A stretch of DNA of 64,000 bases, taken from the NCBI GenBank assembly GCA_004352715.1, contig SCFE01000067.1:1572729-1636728 (forward strand), given 5' to 3'. Source of the stretch: Hofstenia miamia. Taxonomy: Eukaryota > Xenacoelomorpha > Acoela. The position numbers were made by a program, and so were the translations under genes. A model generated the notes under the pieces. It was not told where the DNA came from. It saw only the letters and a program-made list of their open reading frames with translations, and did no database searches. This document shows positions 23,569 to 32,686 of the stretch, piece after piece. Position 1 is the stretch's first letter. Each line of letters starts with the position of its first letter.

Positions 23569-24941
23569 TAGTACTGGCCAAAGGTTTGGGAACAGTTACC
23601 TGTCTAAAGCGTGTTTTATGCTATTTCCTGGAAACTTCGTAAAATTCCTGGGATTCCCAATTTTTTCTTAGAATTTACAACAGATTCATTTAGCCGATCA
23701 AATAAACATAACTTTAGATTTACACACAATACATTTTCACTGAAAAAGCACTATCATTATAGTTTGAAATATGGTCCGTGGTAGTGAAATTTCACCAACA
23801 AAGCGTGCTCAAATTCATATCTTGTACGAGGAGGGGTACAATTATCGCGCAATAGCTGTTAGAATGGGCGTGTCAGTATCTTCGGTATTCAGAAGTGTTA
23901 CTCGCTATCAGCAACTGGAAACTTTTTCCTCTCGCAAGTGGTCTGGAAAACCAAAAATGACAACCCCTCAGACTGACCATCTCATTCACAGTTACATCGA
24001 AAATCAACCATTCTCTTTATCTTCTGAAGACAAAGCAAATCTAGGTGCGGCAGTGCAGAATATATCAACACGCACCATAGGCGTCGATTGAATACTACCT
24101 TTGACCTTCCATCATGCAAACCGGCAGCCAAACCCCGATTATCTTCAAACAACATTCGAGACCGGTGCACTTCTGCAGGCAATACCAACACTACACCCCT
24201 GAGGTGTGGTATCAAGTAATGTTTAGGAATGAATCCAAGATTTGCAAGTTTATATCATAACGGCCACACGTTCGACCACCAAGAAACCAAAGATTCAACA
24301 CATGTTACATGCAACAAACTGTCCGGTCAGCACCTTCTGTGATAATTTGGGGTGCTATAACTGCGAATGGGCGTGCTGGTCTGCATTTTGTTCCTCAAAA
24401 CAAAAAATTCATAACCAAGGCTTACCTCAAAATAATTCAGGAGAAAGTTCCCATGTTTATGCAACTTGGCGGAGCACTTGTACTACAACAAGATGGTGCT
24501 CCTTGCCACAGCGCCAAAGTTGTGAAACAGTGGATTGCATCACAGGACTTTCGGCTGCTTGAGAACTGTCCGGGAAACTCCCCAGACCTCAATGTCATAG
24601 AAAATTGCTGGAATCACATCAAAAACTGTCTGAGGAAGCGACAATGCACATCACTTGACGATCTGAAGGAACACATTAAAGTGGTATGGTGCACAGAGAT
24701 TACTGATGATTATTGTAGAAAGCTGGTGGATTCAATTTCAAATTGCATTGCTGCGTGTTTGGCCAATAATGGCGGACATAAAAAATGTTTGTGAGTTTTT
24801 CTGAATTAACTATTTACTTTCTACATGGTGTTATCATATTATTTCTGCATTGTGTTATTATAGTTTCTACATTGCATTTTTAGTGTAAAATCTAAACATT
24901 TCAAAATTTAAAAAGTTTTCACAAATTTTTTGCCAGTACTG
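23569..24941 (+). mobile_element. Tc1-like DNA transposon with DD35E spacing
   Basis: Terminal repeats: left YAGTACTGGCCAAAGGTTTG; right (reverse complement) CAGTACTGGCAAAAAATTTG. Flanked by TA inside (TA)n on both sides, 1373 bp. One broken transposase inside on the plus strand. A second, 3'-truncated copy lies at 63484-64000 on the minus strand, so the family has moved more than once here. Confidence 0.85.
23771..24794 (+). pseudogene. Tc1-like transposase (DD35E type), broken
   Basis: N-terminal frame 23771-24091 holds the paired-like helix-turn-helix (SPTKRAQIHILYEEGYNYRA; VSSVFRSVTRYQ) and a GRPR-like SGKPKM. Frameshifts follow. At about 24215 the first catalytic position reads VMFRNESK, so Asp has become Asn. 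Frame 24309-24794 has IIWGAITANGRAGLHFV, LQQDGAPCHSAK (Asp62 of that frame) and SPDLNVIENCW (Glu98): 35 residues lie between them, one more than in classical DD34E Tc1. Length and order are otherwise typical. Inactive. Confidence 0.8.
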
Positions 24942-24958
24942 TATATATATATATATAT

Positions 24959-25231
24959 TCATTTTTAAGCTCTATAAAAAATATAGGCCCGTTTCTATTC
25001 TCAAAAGCATCATCAGTCACAATTACTGCATGCACACTATAATAAATTTTGTGTTATCAAACTTTGTTGCATATTAAGTAAATTATGTTTCTTTGTTTGC
25101 TTGCTGATTAAAGGATGTTGTGTTCTTTGCTTATTTTAGGATGTTCTTTGTTGTATGTAAAAATTTATTTCTTCAGATAACTGAATACATACTTCTAATA
25201 AGCCTAGTTGTTATTTCAGATATGTTGATAA
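24959..25231 (+). mobile_element. Penelope-like element fragment (left end up to YVDD)
   Basis: Follows 15683-15975 closely: hammerhead-like inverted motif, spacer (GTTTGCTTGCTGATTAAAGG, GGATGTTGTGTT), then the RT segment ending at the YVDD codons, where it is cut by the 25232-25370 element. Starting at the same internal RT point as the 15.7-kb copy, it marks a shared truncated derivative. Confidence 0.65.
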
Positions 25232-25370
25232 CTACAATGGCTGTCATGGAGTTATTTAACCATAATTCTGAAGAAGACCACCTTTAGTTTAAATTTTAAG
25301 AGTTTATTTTTAGCAATTCTGTGTAGTTATTTTTTAAACTAATTATTAGTTTTATTACAGCCATTGTAGT
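25232..25370. mobile_element. 139-bp MITE-like element with perfect 14-bp TIRs
   Basis: ACTACAATGGCTGT at 25232-25245 and its exact complement ACAGCCATTGTAGT at 25357-25370. It is inserted at or next to the YVDD codons of the Penelope fragment. No coding capacity. Confidence 0.55.
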
Positions 25371-26160
25371 AAGTAATTAGATTTTAATTATTTTAAAAAA
25401 AGTTAAAATGCAATAGATTCTACAATATTTTTTATTTATTATAGTAAAATTCATGTGAATTTGAAATAGTGGAAGCAGGGCTTAATTGATTATTATGCCA
25501 CCTTTGAAGTGGCTTATGGTGTAATACTCTAACAGCCAATCAGAATCCTTGTTCAGGATTGGTAGTCTCTTCTCTTAATCCAAATTTTAAAATTCTTGAA
25601 TGATACCCAACCAATCACAGGACTGCATTGTGCTGCTGGATAAAATTTAACATTATTTTCTATTTACTATAATCTTAGTGTTTAATCTTTTTAACACAAA
25701 ATTTATTTCATATTGTTTTTCAAAAAATAACTTGAACGAAGTCTCTTCATTATAAAATATCATGAGCATTAGATTTATACACATGAGCTTCAACCAAATT
25801 TTTCATGCCTTTTCATTTAAATAGTATTTGCAACAATTATTCAAACATTTCAATGACATAATGTTTAAATATTGCAACGCCATGTTGTGACTAATCAATT
25901 TGAAATTTCCATTACATCTAGACATTGAAATAGTTGGAATTCAAAATTTCCTTTACATCACTAATTATTTCATCCAATAGGAAATATGTTGCACATTAAA
26001 CTTTGGAATTATTGTTTACTCAAGCTCTGTAAAGGAAGTCCAAAATTGTAGCTCCATATTACAGTAAGTGATGCTTTTGTGTATAATCAATTTATAATTA
26101 ATTAAGACATAGACACTATTTTATTAAGTATTAATTTTATTGAAACTATTATTTCATGTG
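25371..26160. promoter_or_regulatory. possible promoter with three CCAAT boxes at 25536-25648
   Basis: Within this otherwise AT-rich stretch, CCAATCAG (25536), inverted GATTGG (25557) and CCAATCACAG (25611) are followed by GGATAAAATTT (25638), a TATA-like box. It lies about 520 bp before the GC-rich island. Nothing else is seen in the stretch. Confidence 0.3.
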
Positions 26161-26935
26161 GTCGGGGTTACTCTACCAGTCAACAGACTGAAGAGTGCGT
26201 GTCAACAGATCAAGTCCGTGACTCCTCCCCTGGAAGTGTACCCGCTAGGGCCGGATCTTGTATCATGCTTGACCTCTGGCGACCCCTGGCACGCAGAGTG
26301 CTGATCTGTGTTGTGTCTGATCAGCAGAGAGTGAAGCCGAAGGCCGAGCTTCGTGAGAGGGTTGCGCCTCTCTACAGCTTTCGCCAACCAAGGCTACTAA
26401 CTGAGGCAACTCGTGAGCACCTGCGTCTGCCTGTTATGGAGATCCTGATTATTTAGGAGATATTTATACACTTGAGTGCAAAGCACCAAGTGACGTCCTA
26501 AAATCTCCGTGACTTAGAATGTCGGATCATAACTAAAACCCATGACAGAGCAAAGCTCCCTCATAGGTAAGGCTCAGCAAATGCTGGCCTGGGCCTATCT
26601 AGAGGCCAGAGACAGAGGAAAATCCTCTGTATAACTGCCCTCGTAGACGCACTCTACGGCTCTGGGCATAGACGTCGCCGTCTGCTCCACAGAACAGACA
26701 GTCTCACATCACCGTCACCGCCCCCATATGCGCATCCCTGCACACATGGCAGCACCTTCTACTACCCTATTGTTTAACGTCCACTTTTGGTTCGGGACTC
26801 CGCAAAGCGACGCGCCCATCAAGTATTGGCTCAGCGTCTCCGCCTACCCAGGAACCACCACATGGCGGTTACTCTCCAGGACGATTCGGGCAAAGCCCTT
26901 GGGTTCATGTACATATTTATTAACCTTGCTTTCCA
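26160..26935. other. GC-rich island of unknown nature
   Basis: About 775 bp with far higher GC than the neighbourhood. An 85-codon plus frame (26199-26456) and an 83-codon frame (26728-26979) exist, but neither looks like a known protein. It lies downstream, on the minus strand, of the R2-like LINE coding region, so it may be that element's 3' UTR or another retroelement's leader. Confidence 0.35.
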
Positions 26936-27093
26936 AAGATTGGGTTAAAAATTCTAATAATTCTAAATTGTTCATTTAGCAAAAATGACAACTCAATCAG
27001 AAGTAAATTGTTGTAAAGAAGATTATTGTAGATTAATTTAAAAGACTGCTAAGTGAATTTTCATCAATTTAGCAACTACAATATTATAATTGC

Positions 27094-27413
27094 AGTGAAG
27101 AAAAAAGACAAACCAAAAAAAGAATCTAATAGATGAATTTAGGGAAAGTCTTAAAGAAGATCTTCATTGTCAAAGTTTCTTGGATATTCCATTGTATGTT
27201 TCATCTGTTACAGATGGCATGAGCACATTGATTTTATTAAATAAAGCAACTATTACAGGCAATCAACAATCATTAGCTACATATAAGGGTCACATCTTAA
27301 ATTATGTAAAAATCATGTGGACATATAGTGAATTGCAAAGAGAATTAAAAAAGATATTAACCTCAAACCTTCCAATGAAGTTTTTTGTAAAAAAATTTGC
27401 AACATTTAAATAG
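27094..27413 (+). CDS. open frame of unknown function abutting the R2-like element
   Basis: About 106 codons after a stop, without an ATG at its beginning: KKNLIDEFRESLKEDLHC, SFLDIPLYVSSVTDGMSTLI, LATYKGHILNYVKIMWTYSE, ELKKILTSNLPMKFFVKKF. It looks protein-like (mixed hydrophobic/charged) and ends where the R2-like sequence is truncated (27414). It could be an exon or part of another mobile element. Not recognised. Confidence 0.33.
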
Positions 27414-29315
27414 CCTACATTTATCACTTACTTCTGCTGTTCTGTCTATATGCTTCTTCACCCAGTTCGTTCTTATTGCTTGCTCCTGTGCTGCCATTAT
27501 TAGTGCTTCTGTTTCGCTCTTCAGTCCTGCCTTCTTTAACCACTTGTTGCTCTCTTCTCTGTCACACTTTTCTGTGTTCCTCCAGTATTCTCCATGCATT
27601 GCCTTCTGCCTATACCTTGTTTGTCTCTCTGATTCCATCCTACTCTGGTATACCTTCTTTCCTTCACTCTCAGTTCTTATCTTCTTTAACTCCTTAGTGA
27701 CCTCTAGTAGGGATCCTCTAGGTTGCTCTTCTACATATTCCTTTAGCCCTAGTGCTTCTGCTTCTACAGTTTCCTCCACACTTAGCAGCCCTTTCCCTCC
27801 CTTATGCCTTGCCATGTACAGCCTATCTACATCTCCATTTAGGTTGAATGCTCTCTCTGCTGCTAGTATCTTCCTTGTCTCCCTGTCTAATTCCCTCAGT
27901 TCATTCTTGTTCCACCTAACTATTCCTGCCGAATATCTCAACACTGGTATCGCCCACGTATTAATTGCCTTTATACTGTTCTGTCCATTCAATGCTGACT
28001 TCTGTAGTACCTTCCTTACTCTCCTCTTGTACTCTTTCCTTAGCCTCATCTTCATTTCCATGTGATCTGTTCTGTCCTTCTCTATTACTCCTAAGTACTT
28101 GTACCCCTCTTTAACTTCCTCAATCTTATCCCCACTGCTTGTCCTCAAGCCATCCCCATCCACACACTTGCCTCTAGTCATTGTCACTGCTGCACACTTT
28201 CCTAATCCAAACTCCAACCCCGAATCTCTGCTTGCCTTCTCCAATGTCTCCACTTGCTTCTGCAACATCTTCCTTGAACTAGCGTACATCTTCAGGTCGT
28301 CCATGTACCACAGGTGACTCACTGCTCTACCATTCTTCTCCATCTTATACCCTATGCCTGTCTCCTTTAACTTTTCTGTGATAGGTATTAAGCTAACTAC
28401 AAACAGTAGTGGCGCTAAGCTGTCTCCCTGGAATATGCCTCGCCTAAACCTCAACCTATGCCCATCTATCTCAGTCTGCCACTTTCCCATCTCCCTCTCT
28501 AGAAACTCAACCCATTTCTGTGAAACTCCATTAGCCTCTAACGTCTTCAATACCCACTTATGTGATATGCTGTCATATGCCTTCCTGTAGTCTATCCATG
28601 CCATTGCCAAGTTTGTCTTCCTTCTTCTACAATTCTCCACCACTGCCTGGTCTATCAACAACTGATCTTTGCATCCTCTTGTCTTTGTCCTACATCCCTT
28701 CTGCTCCTCTGGTATCAACCTATTCTGTTCTAAGTAACATGCCAGCCTACTTGAAATCACTGAAGTTAGCAATTTCCACGTTGTTGGCAGACATGTTATT
28801 GGCCTGAAGTTGCTTGCCTCACTACCTTTCTTTGGGTCCTTCTGTATCAGAAATGTCCTTCCCACTACCATCCACTCTGGACACCCACTCACCACACATT
28901 CCTCCAATGCTACTGCTAGTCTCTCATGCACACTTGTGAACTTCTTCAGCCAATACCCATGTACCTCATCTCTGCCTGGCGCCTTCCAATTCTTCATCTT
29001 CTTTAGAGCCTCCTTTAGCTTTGCTGTTGTGATTACTTCTTCTTGCCTGACTTCCTTCTGCATCTGCTCACTCTCTATCTCTGGTGCCGCACTTCCCCAT
29101 ATATCTTCGCCTGCTCTAGCTGTAGCCTTTTCTCCTGCATCTAGTTCTTTGTAGAATCTTCCTTCTTGAGTCTCAAACTTCATATTGTCTCTTGCCTGCT
29201 TCGCCCTTGCCCTATATTTTCTTAGTTTCTCAGCTTCTGCAACTAATCTCTGCTTTAGCTCTTCTCTTGCAGTTTCTATTGCCTTCCCTTTACCTACCCT
29301 GCATCTGTCCTGCAC
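27363..29315 (-). CDS. R2-like reverse transcriptase (partial, 650 codons)
   Basis: Long open RT of a non-LTR retrotransposon. Seen in order: charged N-terminal helix; KNWKAPGRDEV at about residues 108-118 (RT motif 0); FRPITCLPTTWKLLTSVI at about 170-187; AWIDYRKAYDSI at 239-250 with the motif A Asp; GIFQGDSLAPLLF at 293-305 (motif B); LWYMDDLKMY with YMDD at 337-340 (motif C); the thumb; and a C-terminal NWVKKH before SDKCRL. This region resembles R2/RLE-clade elements, in which target-primed reverse transcription needs a downstream CCHC knuckle and a restriction-like nuclease. Both are missing here; the last ~15 residues are foreign sequence. The frame is intact for its full length, so the insert is young. 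It probably continued upstream from 29340-29699 before a frameshift. Confidence 0.8.
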   Translation of the reverse strand: MQDRCRVGKGKAIETAREELKQRLVAEAEKLRKYRARAKQARDNMKFETQEGRFYKELDAGEKATARAGEDIWGSAAPEIESEQMQKEVRQEEVITTAKLKEALKKMKNWKAPGRDEVHGYWLKKFTSVHERLAVALEECVVSGCPEWMVVGRTFLIQKDPKKGSEASNFRPITCLPTTWKLLTSVISSRLACYLEQNRLIPEEQKGCRTKTRGCKDQLLIDQAVVENCRRRKTNLAMAWIDYRKAYDSISHKWVLKTLEANGVSQKWVEFLEREMGKWQTEIDGHRLRFRRGIFQGDSLAPLLFVVSLIPITEKLKETGIGYKMEKNGRAVSHLWYMDDLKMYASSRKMLQKQVETLEKASRDSGLEFGLGKCAAVTMTRGKCVDGDGLRTSSGDKIEEVKEGYKYLGVIEKDRTDHMEMKMRLRKEYKRRVRKVLQKSALNGQNSIKAINTWAIPVLRYSAGIVRWNKNELRELDRETRKILAAERAFNLNGDVDRLYMARHKGGKGLLSVEETVEAEALGLKEYVEEQPRGSLLEVTKELKKIRTESEGKKVYQSRMESERQTRYRQKAMHGEYWRNTEKCDREESNKWLKKAGLKSETEALIMAAQEQAIRTNWVKKHIDRTAEVSDKCRLFKCCKFFYKKLHWKV

Positions 29316-29339
29316 TGCCTTTACTTGTCCTGATCTTCC

Positions 29340-29699
29340 CTATTTGCTGCCTAATCTTTGCCACTTTATTCTCAATTCTTCTCTCCCATGCTGGCTTGCT
29401 TTTTCCTTTATTTCTTGTCGTCTTTTCTTCTTTATGTCCATGCCTACATTTTTCAGCACTTCCCATGCGCCTGCATACACTAAGCTATTTACTTCTGTGA
29501 CACTCCTAGCATCTATCCTCTCCAACACTTTATTGACCTTTGCTGTCTCTACTGCTAGCTTGCTTTTCTTAACTCCTCTTGGAACTGGCAACCTAGTTCT
29601 CTCACCTATTTCTTCCTTCACCTTTTCCTTGATTGCTGCTTCAGTTTCTGCGTCCACTGGTTCTGCTTCTTCCGCCAATTGTGCCTCAACGTCTATCAC
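29340..29699 (-). CDS. R2-like element, N-terminal region (partial)
   Basis: Acidic and Lys-rich segment (EEAEPVDAETEAAIKEKVKE; KKSKLAVETAKVNKVLERID; then MDIKKKRRQEIKEKA). It ends with a stop at 29340, 24 bp before the RT frame opens in another frame, so one frameshift separates them. The 5' part runs into the gap. It is the linker normally found between the N-terminal DNA-binding part and the RT. Confidence 0.6.
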   Translation of the reverse strand: MIDVEAQLAEEAEPVDAETEAAIKEKVKEEIGERTRLPVPRGVKKSKLAVETAKVNKVLERIDARSVTEVNSLVYAGAWEVLKNVGMDIKKKRRQEIKEKASQHGREELRIKWQRLGSK

Positions 29700-29711
29700 T
29701 TCATCTTCCCT

Positions 29712-30224
29712 NNNNNNNNNNNNNNNNNNNNNNNNNNNNNNNNNNNNNNNNNNNNNNNNNNNNNNNNNNNNNNNNNNNNNNNNNNNNNNNNNNNNNNNNN
29801 NNNNNNNNNNNNNNNNNNNNNNNNNNNNNNNNNNNNNNNNNNNNNNNNNNNNNNNNNNNNNNNNNNNNNNNNNNNNNNNNNNNNNNNNNNNNNNNNNNNN
29901 NNNNNNNNNNNNNNNNNNNNNNNNNNNNNNNNNNNNNNNNNNNNNNNNNNNNNNNNNNNNNNNNNNNNNNNNNNNNNNNNNNNNNNNNNNNNNNNNNNNN
30001 NNNNNNNNNNNNNNNNNNNNNNNNNNNNNNNNNNNNNNNNNNNNNNNNNNNNNNNNNNNNNNNNNNNNNNNNNNNNNNNNNNNNNNNNNNNNNNNNNNNN
30101 NNNNNNNNNNNNNNNNNNNNNNNNNNNNNNNNNNNNNNNNNNNNNNNNNNNNNNNNNNNNNNNNNNNNNNNNNNNNNNNNNNNNNNNNNNNNNNNNNNNN
30201 NNNNNNNNNNNNNNNNNNNNNNNN
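29712..30224. other. assembly gap (513 N)
   Basis: Run of N inside the R2-like element. Its size is not a round number, so it may be an estimated gap. Confidence 0.99.
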
Positions 30225-30344
30225 AAAGCCAGAGTTACGGGGAGGAGGAAGATCAGAGTGAGATAGTCAGTCACGGCGAGACGCATTACGGCGGTGGGGA
30301 CGAAGGCCAAAAGATTTGCGCTCATCGTCAGAGAGGCGGTAATA

Positions 30345-30402
30345 ACGANCCGGGTCCACGCGGTCCCAGTCTAGCCTTTTACCCCTTGGCCACTAGGGCC
30401 CA
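30345..30402 (-). repeat. tRNA-like A-box sequence, possible SINE head
   Basis: Minus strand begins GGGCCCTAGTGGCCAAGGGG, then TAAAAGGC, resembling a tRNA D-arm/A box. It runs on to GGACCCGG-N-TCG, where a B box (GGTTCGA) would lie but for the single N. It is next to a (TTA)n run at 30403-30430. Too short to call a SINE family. Confidence 0.35.
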
Positions 30403-30842
30403 TTATTATTATTATTATTATCATTATTATTGTTAGTGTTATTATACCATTTGCAGAAATTGTGCATAATACTATAATGCTACTTCCACCAAAATTGTCA
30501 CTGGATTTGACGCATTTATGAACAATCTTTCAACACTTCATCGACGAACAAATCGCTTCCCATCTGACTCTCACATATTTAACTTCGATGTGTCAATGAA
30601 ATACACTTTTTTTTTAGAAATGTCACAGGGATGTTAAAAAATTTAATGTCTGAAAAATATGTGCACTAAAATAATTATAATATGATATGAGTGTTTTCGA
30701 AAATCCGATTTTTTTAAACTATGAAAAAAACTGTCATTTATTATATTTATCAGAAAATTCATTACTGTGCTTAGAATGACTTATATTTTTAAAGCTCAAT
30801 AGAAAAAATTTGGCATTCATTTTGGTCAGCTTCTTCTTCTGA

Positions 30843-31198
30843 ATGGATTCAAAGCATATGAATGGATGCCATCACGCTTCGAGTTCCTCAGCTGCGAATC
30901 GCTTTAAACAACTAAACTTCGTACAGTTTACAAGAGAATACATTTGCAAATGCATTGACTACAAGTGCAAGGATCATCAGGAATTACCCACGACACCAAA
31001 TAGATTACATCACCTGAAGGCTTTACCACAAACAACAAACAAGACATATCCAACAAAAGGTGTTTCTATTGCTGGAATACTCTCAGATCAGTAACACGAT
31101 ATTTTTGTCCTGCTTGCCTAAAGGAATCAAGATTACACGTCGGCGATTGTGATCGAAACCATCATAATTGTGAGGAGAATCAAACTGAGGTATTTTGA
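30843..31198 (+). pseudogene. piggyBac-like transposase C-terminus (cysteine-rich domain)
   Basis: Frame 30843-31094 contains TPNRLHHLKALPQTTNKTYP. After a one-base shift it continues KRCFYCWNTLRS and TRYFCPACLKESRLHVGDC, stop at 31196-31198. The Cys-x2-Cys ... Cys-x2-Cys ... LHxxxC order matches the RING-like cysteine-rich domain at the end of piggyBac/PGBD transposases. The catalytic core is absent. Remnant only. Confidence 0.55.
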
Positions 31199-31571
31199 AA
31201 TTCATGTTGTTATCATAAATCCGATGTTTTCTGTAAAAGAAGTGCATGGGACTCATAGTTTATATACGATGCCTTCAGATTAAGCTAGGAAAAAACCAAA
31301 TATCGTTGTGTACTATCCTAACTAGAGTTTGAAATTATTGTAAAATTACTCAAAATACTTCTATTTCTGCGCGCGATGGCGTACGAAAATTGATTCTCAA
31401 GAAAATATAAGAGCGAATAACATGCACATTGCCCCAAAATCTAACGAACATTTCCTTTGAAGAAAGGCAGCATTACAATGTGTACTGCTTCACTATACAG
31501 AAAGATTTCGTGATGGCATAAAAATGCAGGCCTATTTAGAGCAATTGCTAAAAATATTTTTATGCCATGTA

Positions 31572-31612
31572 TTAACACTAGAAACCCCGAGTGGTCAAAT
31601 TTGACCACTTTG
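31572..31612 (+). repeat. piggyBac-type end with 20-bp palindrome
   Basis: TTAA at 31572-31575 is followed by CACTAGAAACCCCG and the perfect palindrome AGTGGTCAAATTTGACCACT (31590-31609). TTAA plus a C-rich start and an inner palindrome is typical of piggyBac/PGBD element ends. It points rightward, away from the 31.2-kb transposase remnant, so it may be from another copy. Confidence 0.45.
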
Positions 31613-31710
31613 CACCAGGCTTTCCGTTTATTGTATTGCAATAATATTGTTGCCAACAAATTTGGAAATAAATATTTGCAATATTGAAATTTTTGACAAT
31701 AAATAATTGC

Positions 31711-31786
31711 AATTATTGTACAATATTTCAATTATTGTACAATATTTGAATTATTGTACAATATTTCAATTATTGTACAATATTTC
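31711..31786. repeat. 19-bp tandem repeat, four units
   Basis: Four consecutive copies of AATTATTGTACAATATTTC (31711, 31730, 31749, 31768; the second ends in G), each with a central TTGTACAA palindrome. A degenerate fifth start follows. Confidence 0.9.
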
Positions 31787-31904
31787 AAATCATTGCATAA
31801 CTAATATCTCAATTACTGTAGTAACAGTAACATTGGCAATGCACATAAAGATATATAAAAAGATGGTTATACACACAAAAACACAAATCAAGTCACGTAT
31901 GATG

Positions 31905-32640
31905 AACAAAGAAACAATGCTGTTGACGGTGGCTGCGTTCCAAAACTTCTTGGTTATTTTTAAGAATACGGCTTCTTCCAAGCTGATTGGGTTCATGCGA
32001 TGTCTATTTAGTCGGACGATGTTCTTCGTTTCGCTGAATAGACTCTCTACCCGATTTGATGTAGGAGGGATTAATTCCAGGTTGATGTATTCTTTCTACC
32101 AGCCCCTTAGTTCCATTCGTGCTCGTTTGAGGGCTATTTCGGCAAAGAAGGGTGGTTTTGTTAACGAAGTAGAATCACAATCTACTAATGCCGCGTCCTC
32201 AGAGTCTTCCTTTTTAAGGCATTCCACTGACCGCGCTGTTAAGCCAATGTTAAGTCGCTAATTTTACCTTCAATAACTTTTCGGATGCCGGACTCAAAAC
32301 CAGGTGAATGCACTATTGAGGCACGAGAGTGGAGATATTCTGAAACACCATCCTGCATCAGGGTAGGTTGTCATAAGGCTCTCAAATAAAATGGCAACAG
32401 TAGAAAGATTTGTTTCATTAGTTGCAACGCTTTGGTCACTGACTCAAAATTTCCCAATTTTCTGCATAAATCGCGAACTTGCGCATTTTCCACAGGCGAA
32501 AGTAGGATACCTATAAAATCCTCGTCATTGATAAATGATTCATTCAAAATGGAGAGTAGCTTGCGATATCGCTGTATCATAAAAAAGTCGAACTCCATCT
32601 TGTGTCATTGCGTTTAACAGCACAAATATCTGTTTGAGAG
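31905..32640 (-). pseudogene. hAT transposase C-terminal half, broken
   Basis: Minus strand: 32371-32598 has MIQRYRKLLSILNESFINDE and KLGNFESVTKALQLMKQI, the pre-dimerisation region. After frameshifts come LIPPTSNRVESLFSETKNIV, RHRMNPISLEEAVFLK and KKFWNAATVNSIV, the conserved hAT C-terminal dimerisation block (SN-x-VE-x-LFS; FLK ... WNA). Stops interrupt it. Inactive. Its right edge meets the inverted-repeat arm at about 32640. An hAT N-terminal fragment in the same orientation lies at 38.3-38.7 kb. Confidence 0.7.
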
Positions 32641-32686
32641 CGAAGTTTTGTTTATTGAAGAATAAAAAATCTACTTTTAGTTCAAT

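Larger units (their letters stand above)
27363..30345 (-). mobile_element. R2-like non-LTR retrotransposon (restriction-like endonuclease clade), truncated
   Basis: Minus-strand element with an RT frame at 27363-29315, an upstream N-terminal frame at 29340-29699 and a gap at 29712-30224. The 3' end is cut just after the start of the C-terminal zinc knuckle (SDKCRL at about 27414), so the endonuclease is lost. The 62.1-kb fragment shows how that knuckle should continue. GC content is higher than the neighbourhood, as for a recent insert. Confidence 0.75.

Noticed and set aside
27397-29500. Long plus-strand frames of 78-222 codons rich in Ser/Leu/Phe/Cys
   Set aside because: Antisense shadows of the R2-like RT; its motifs are unmistakable on the minus strand.
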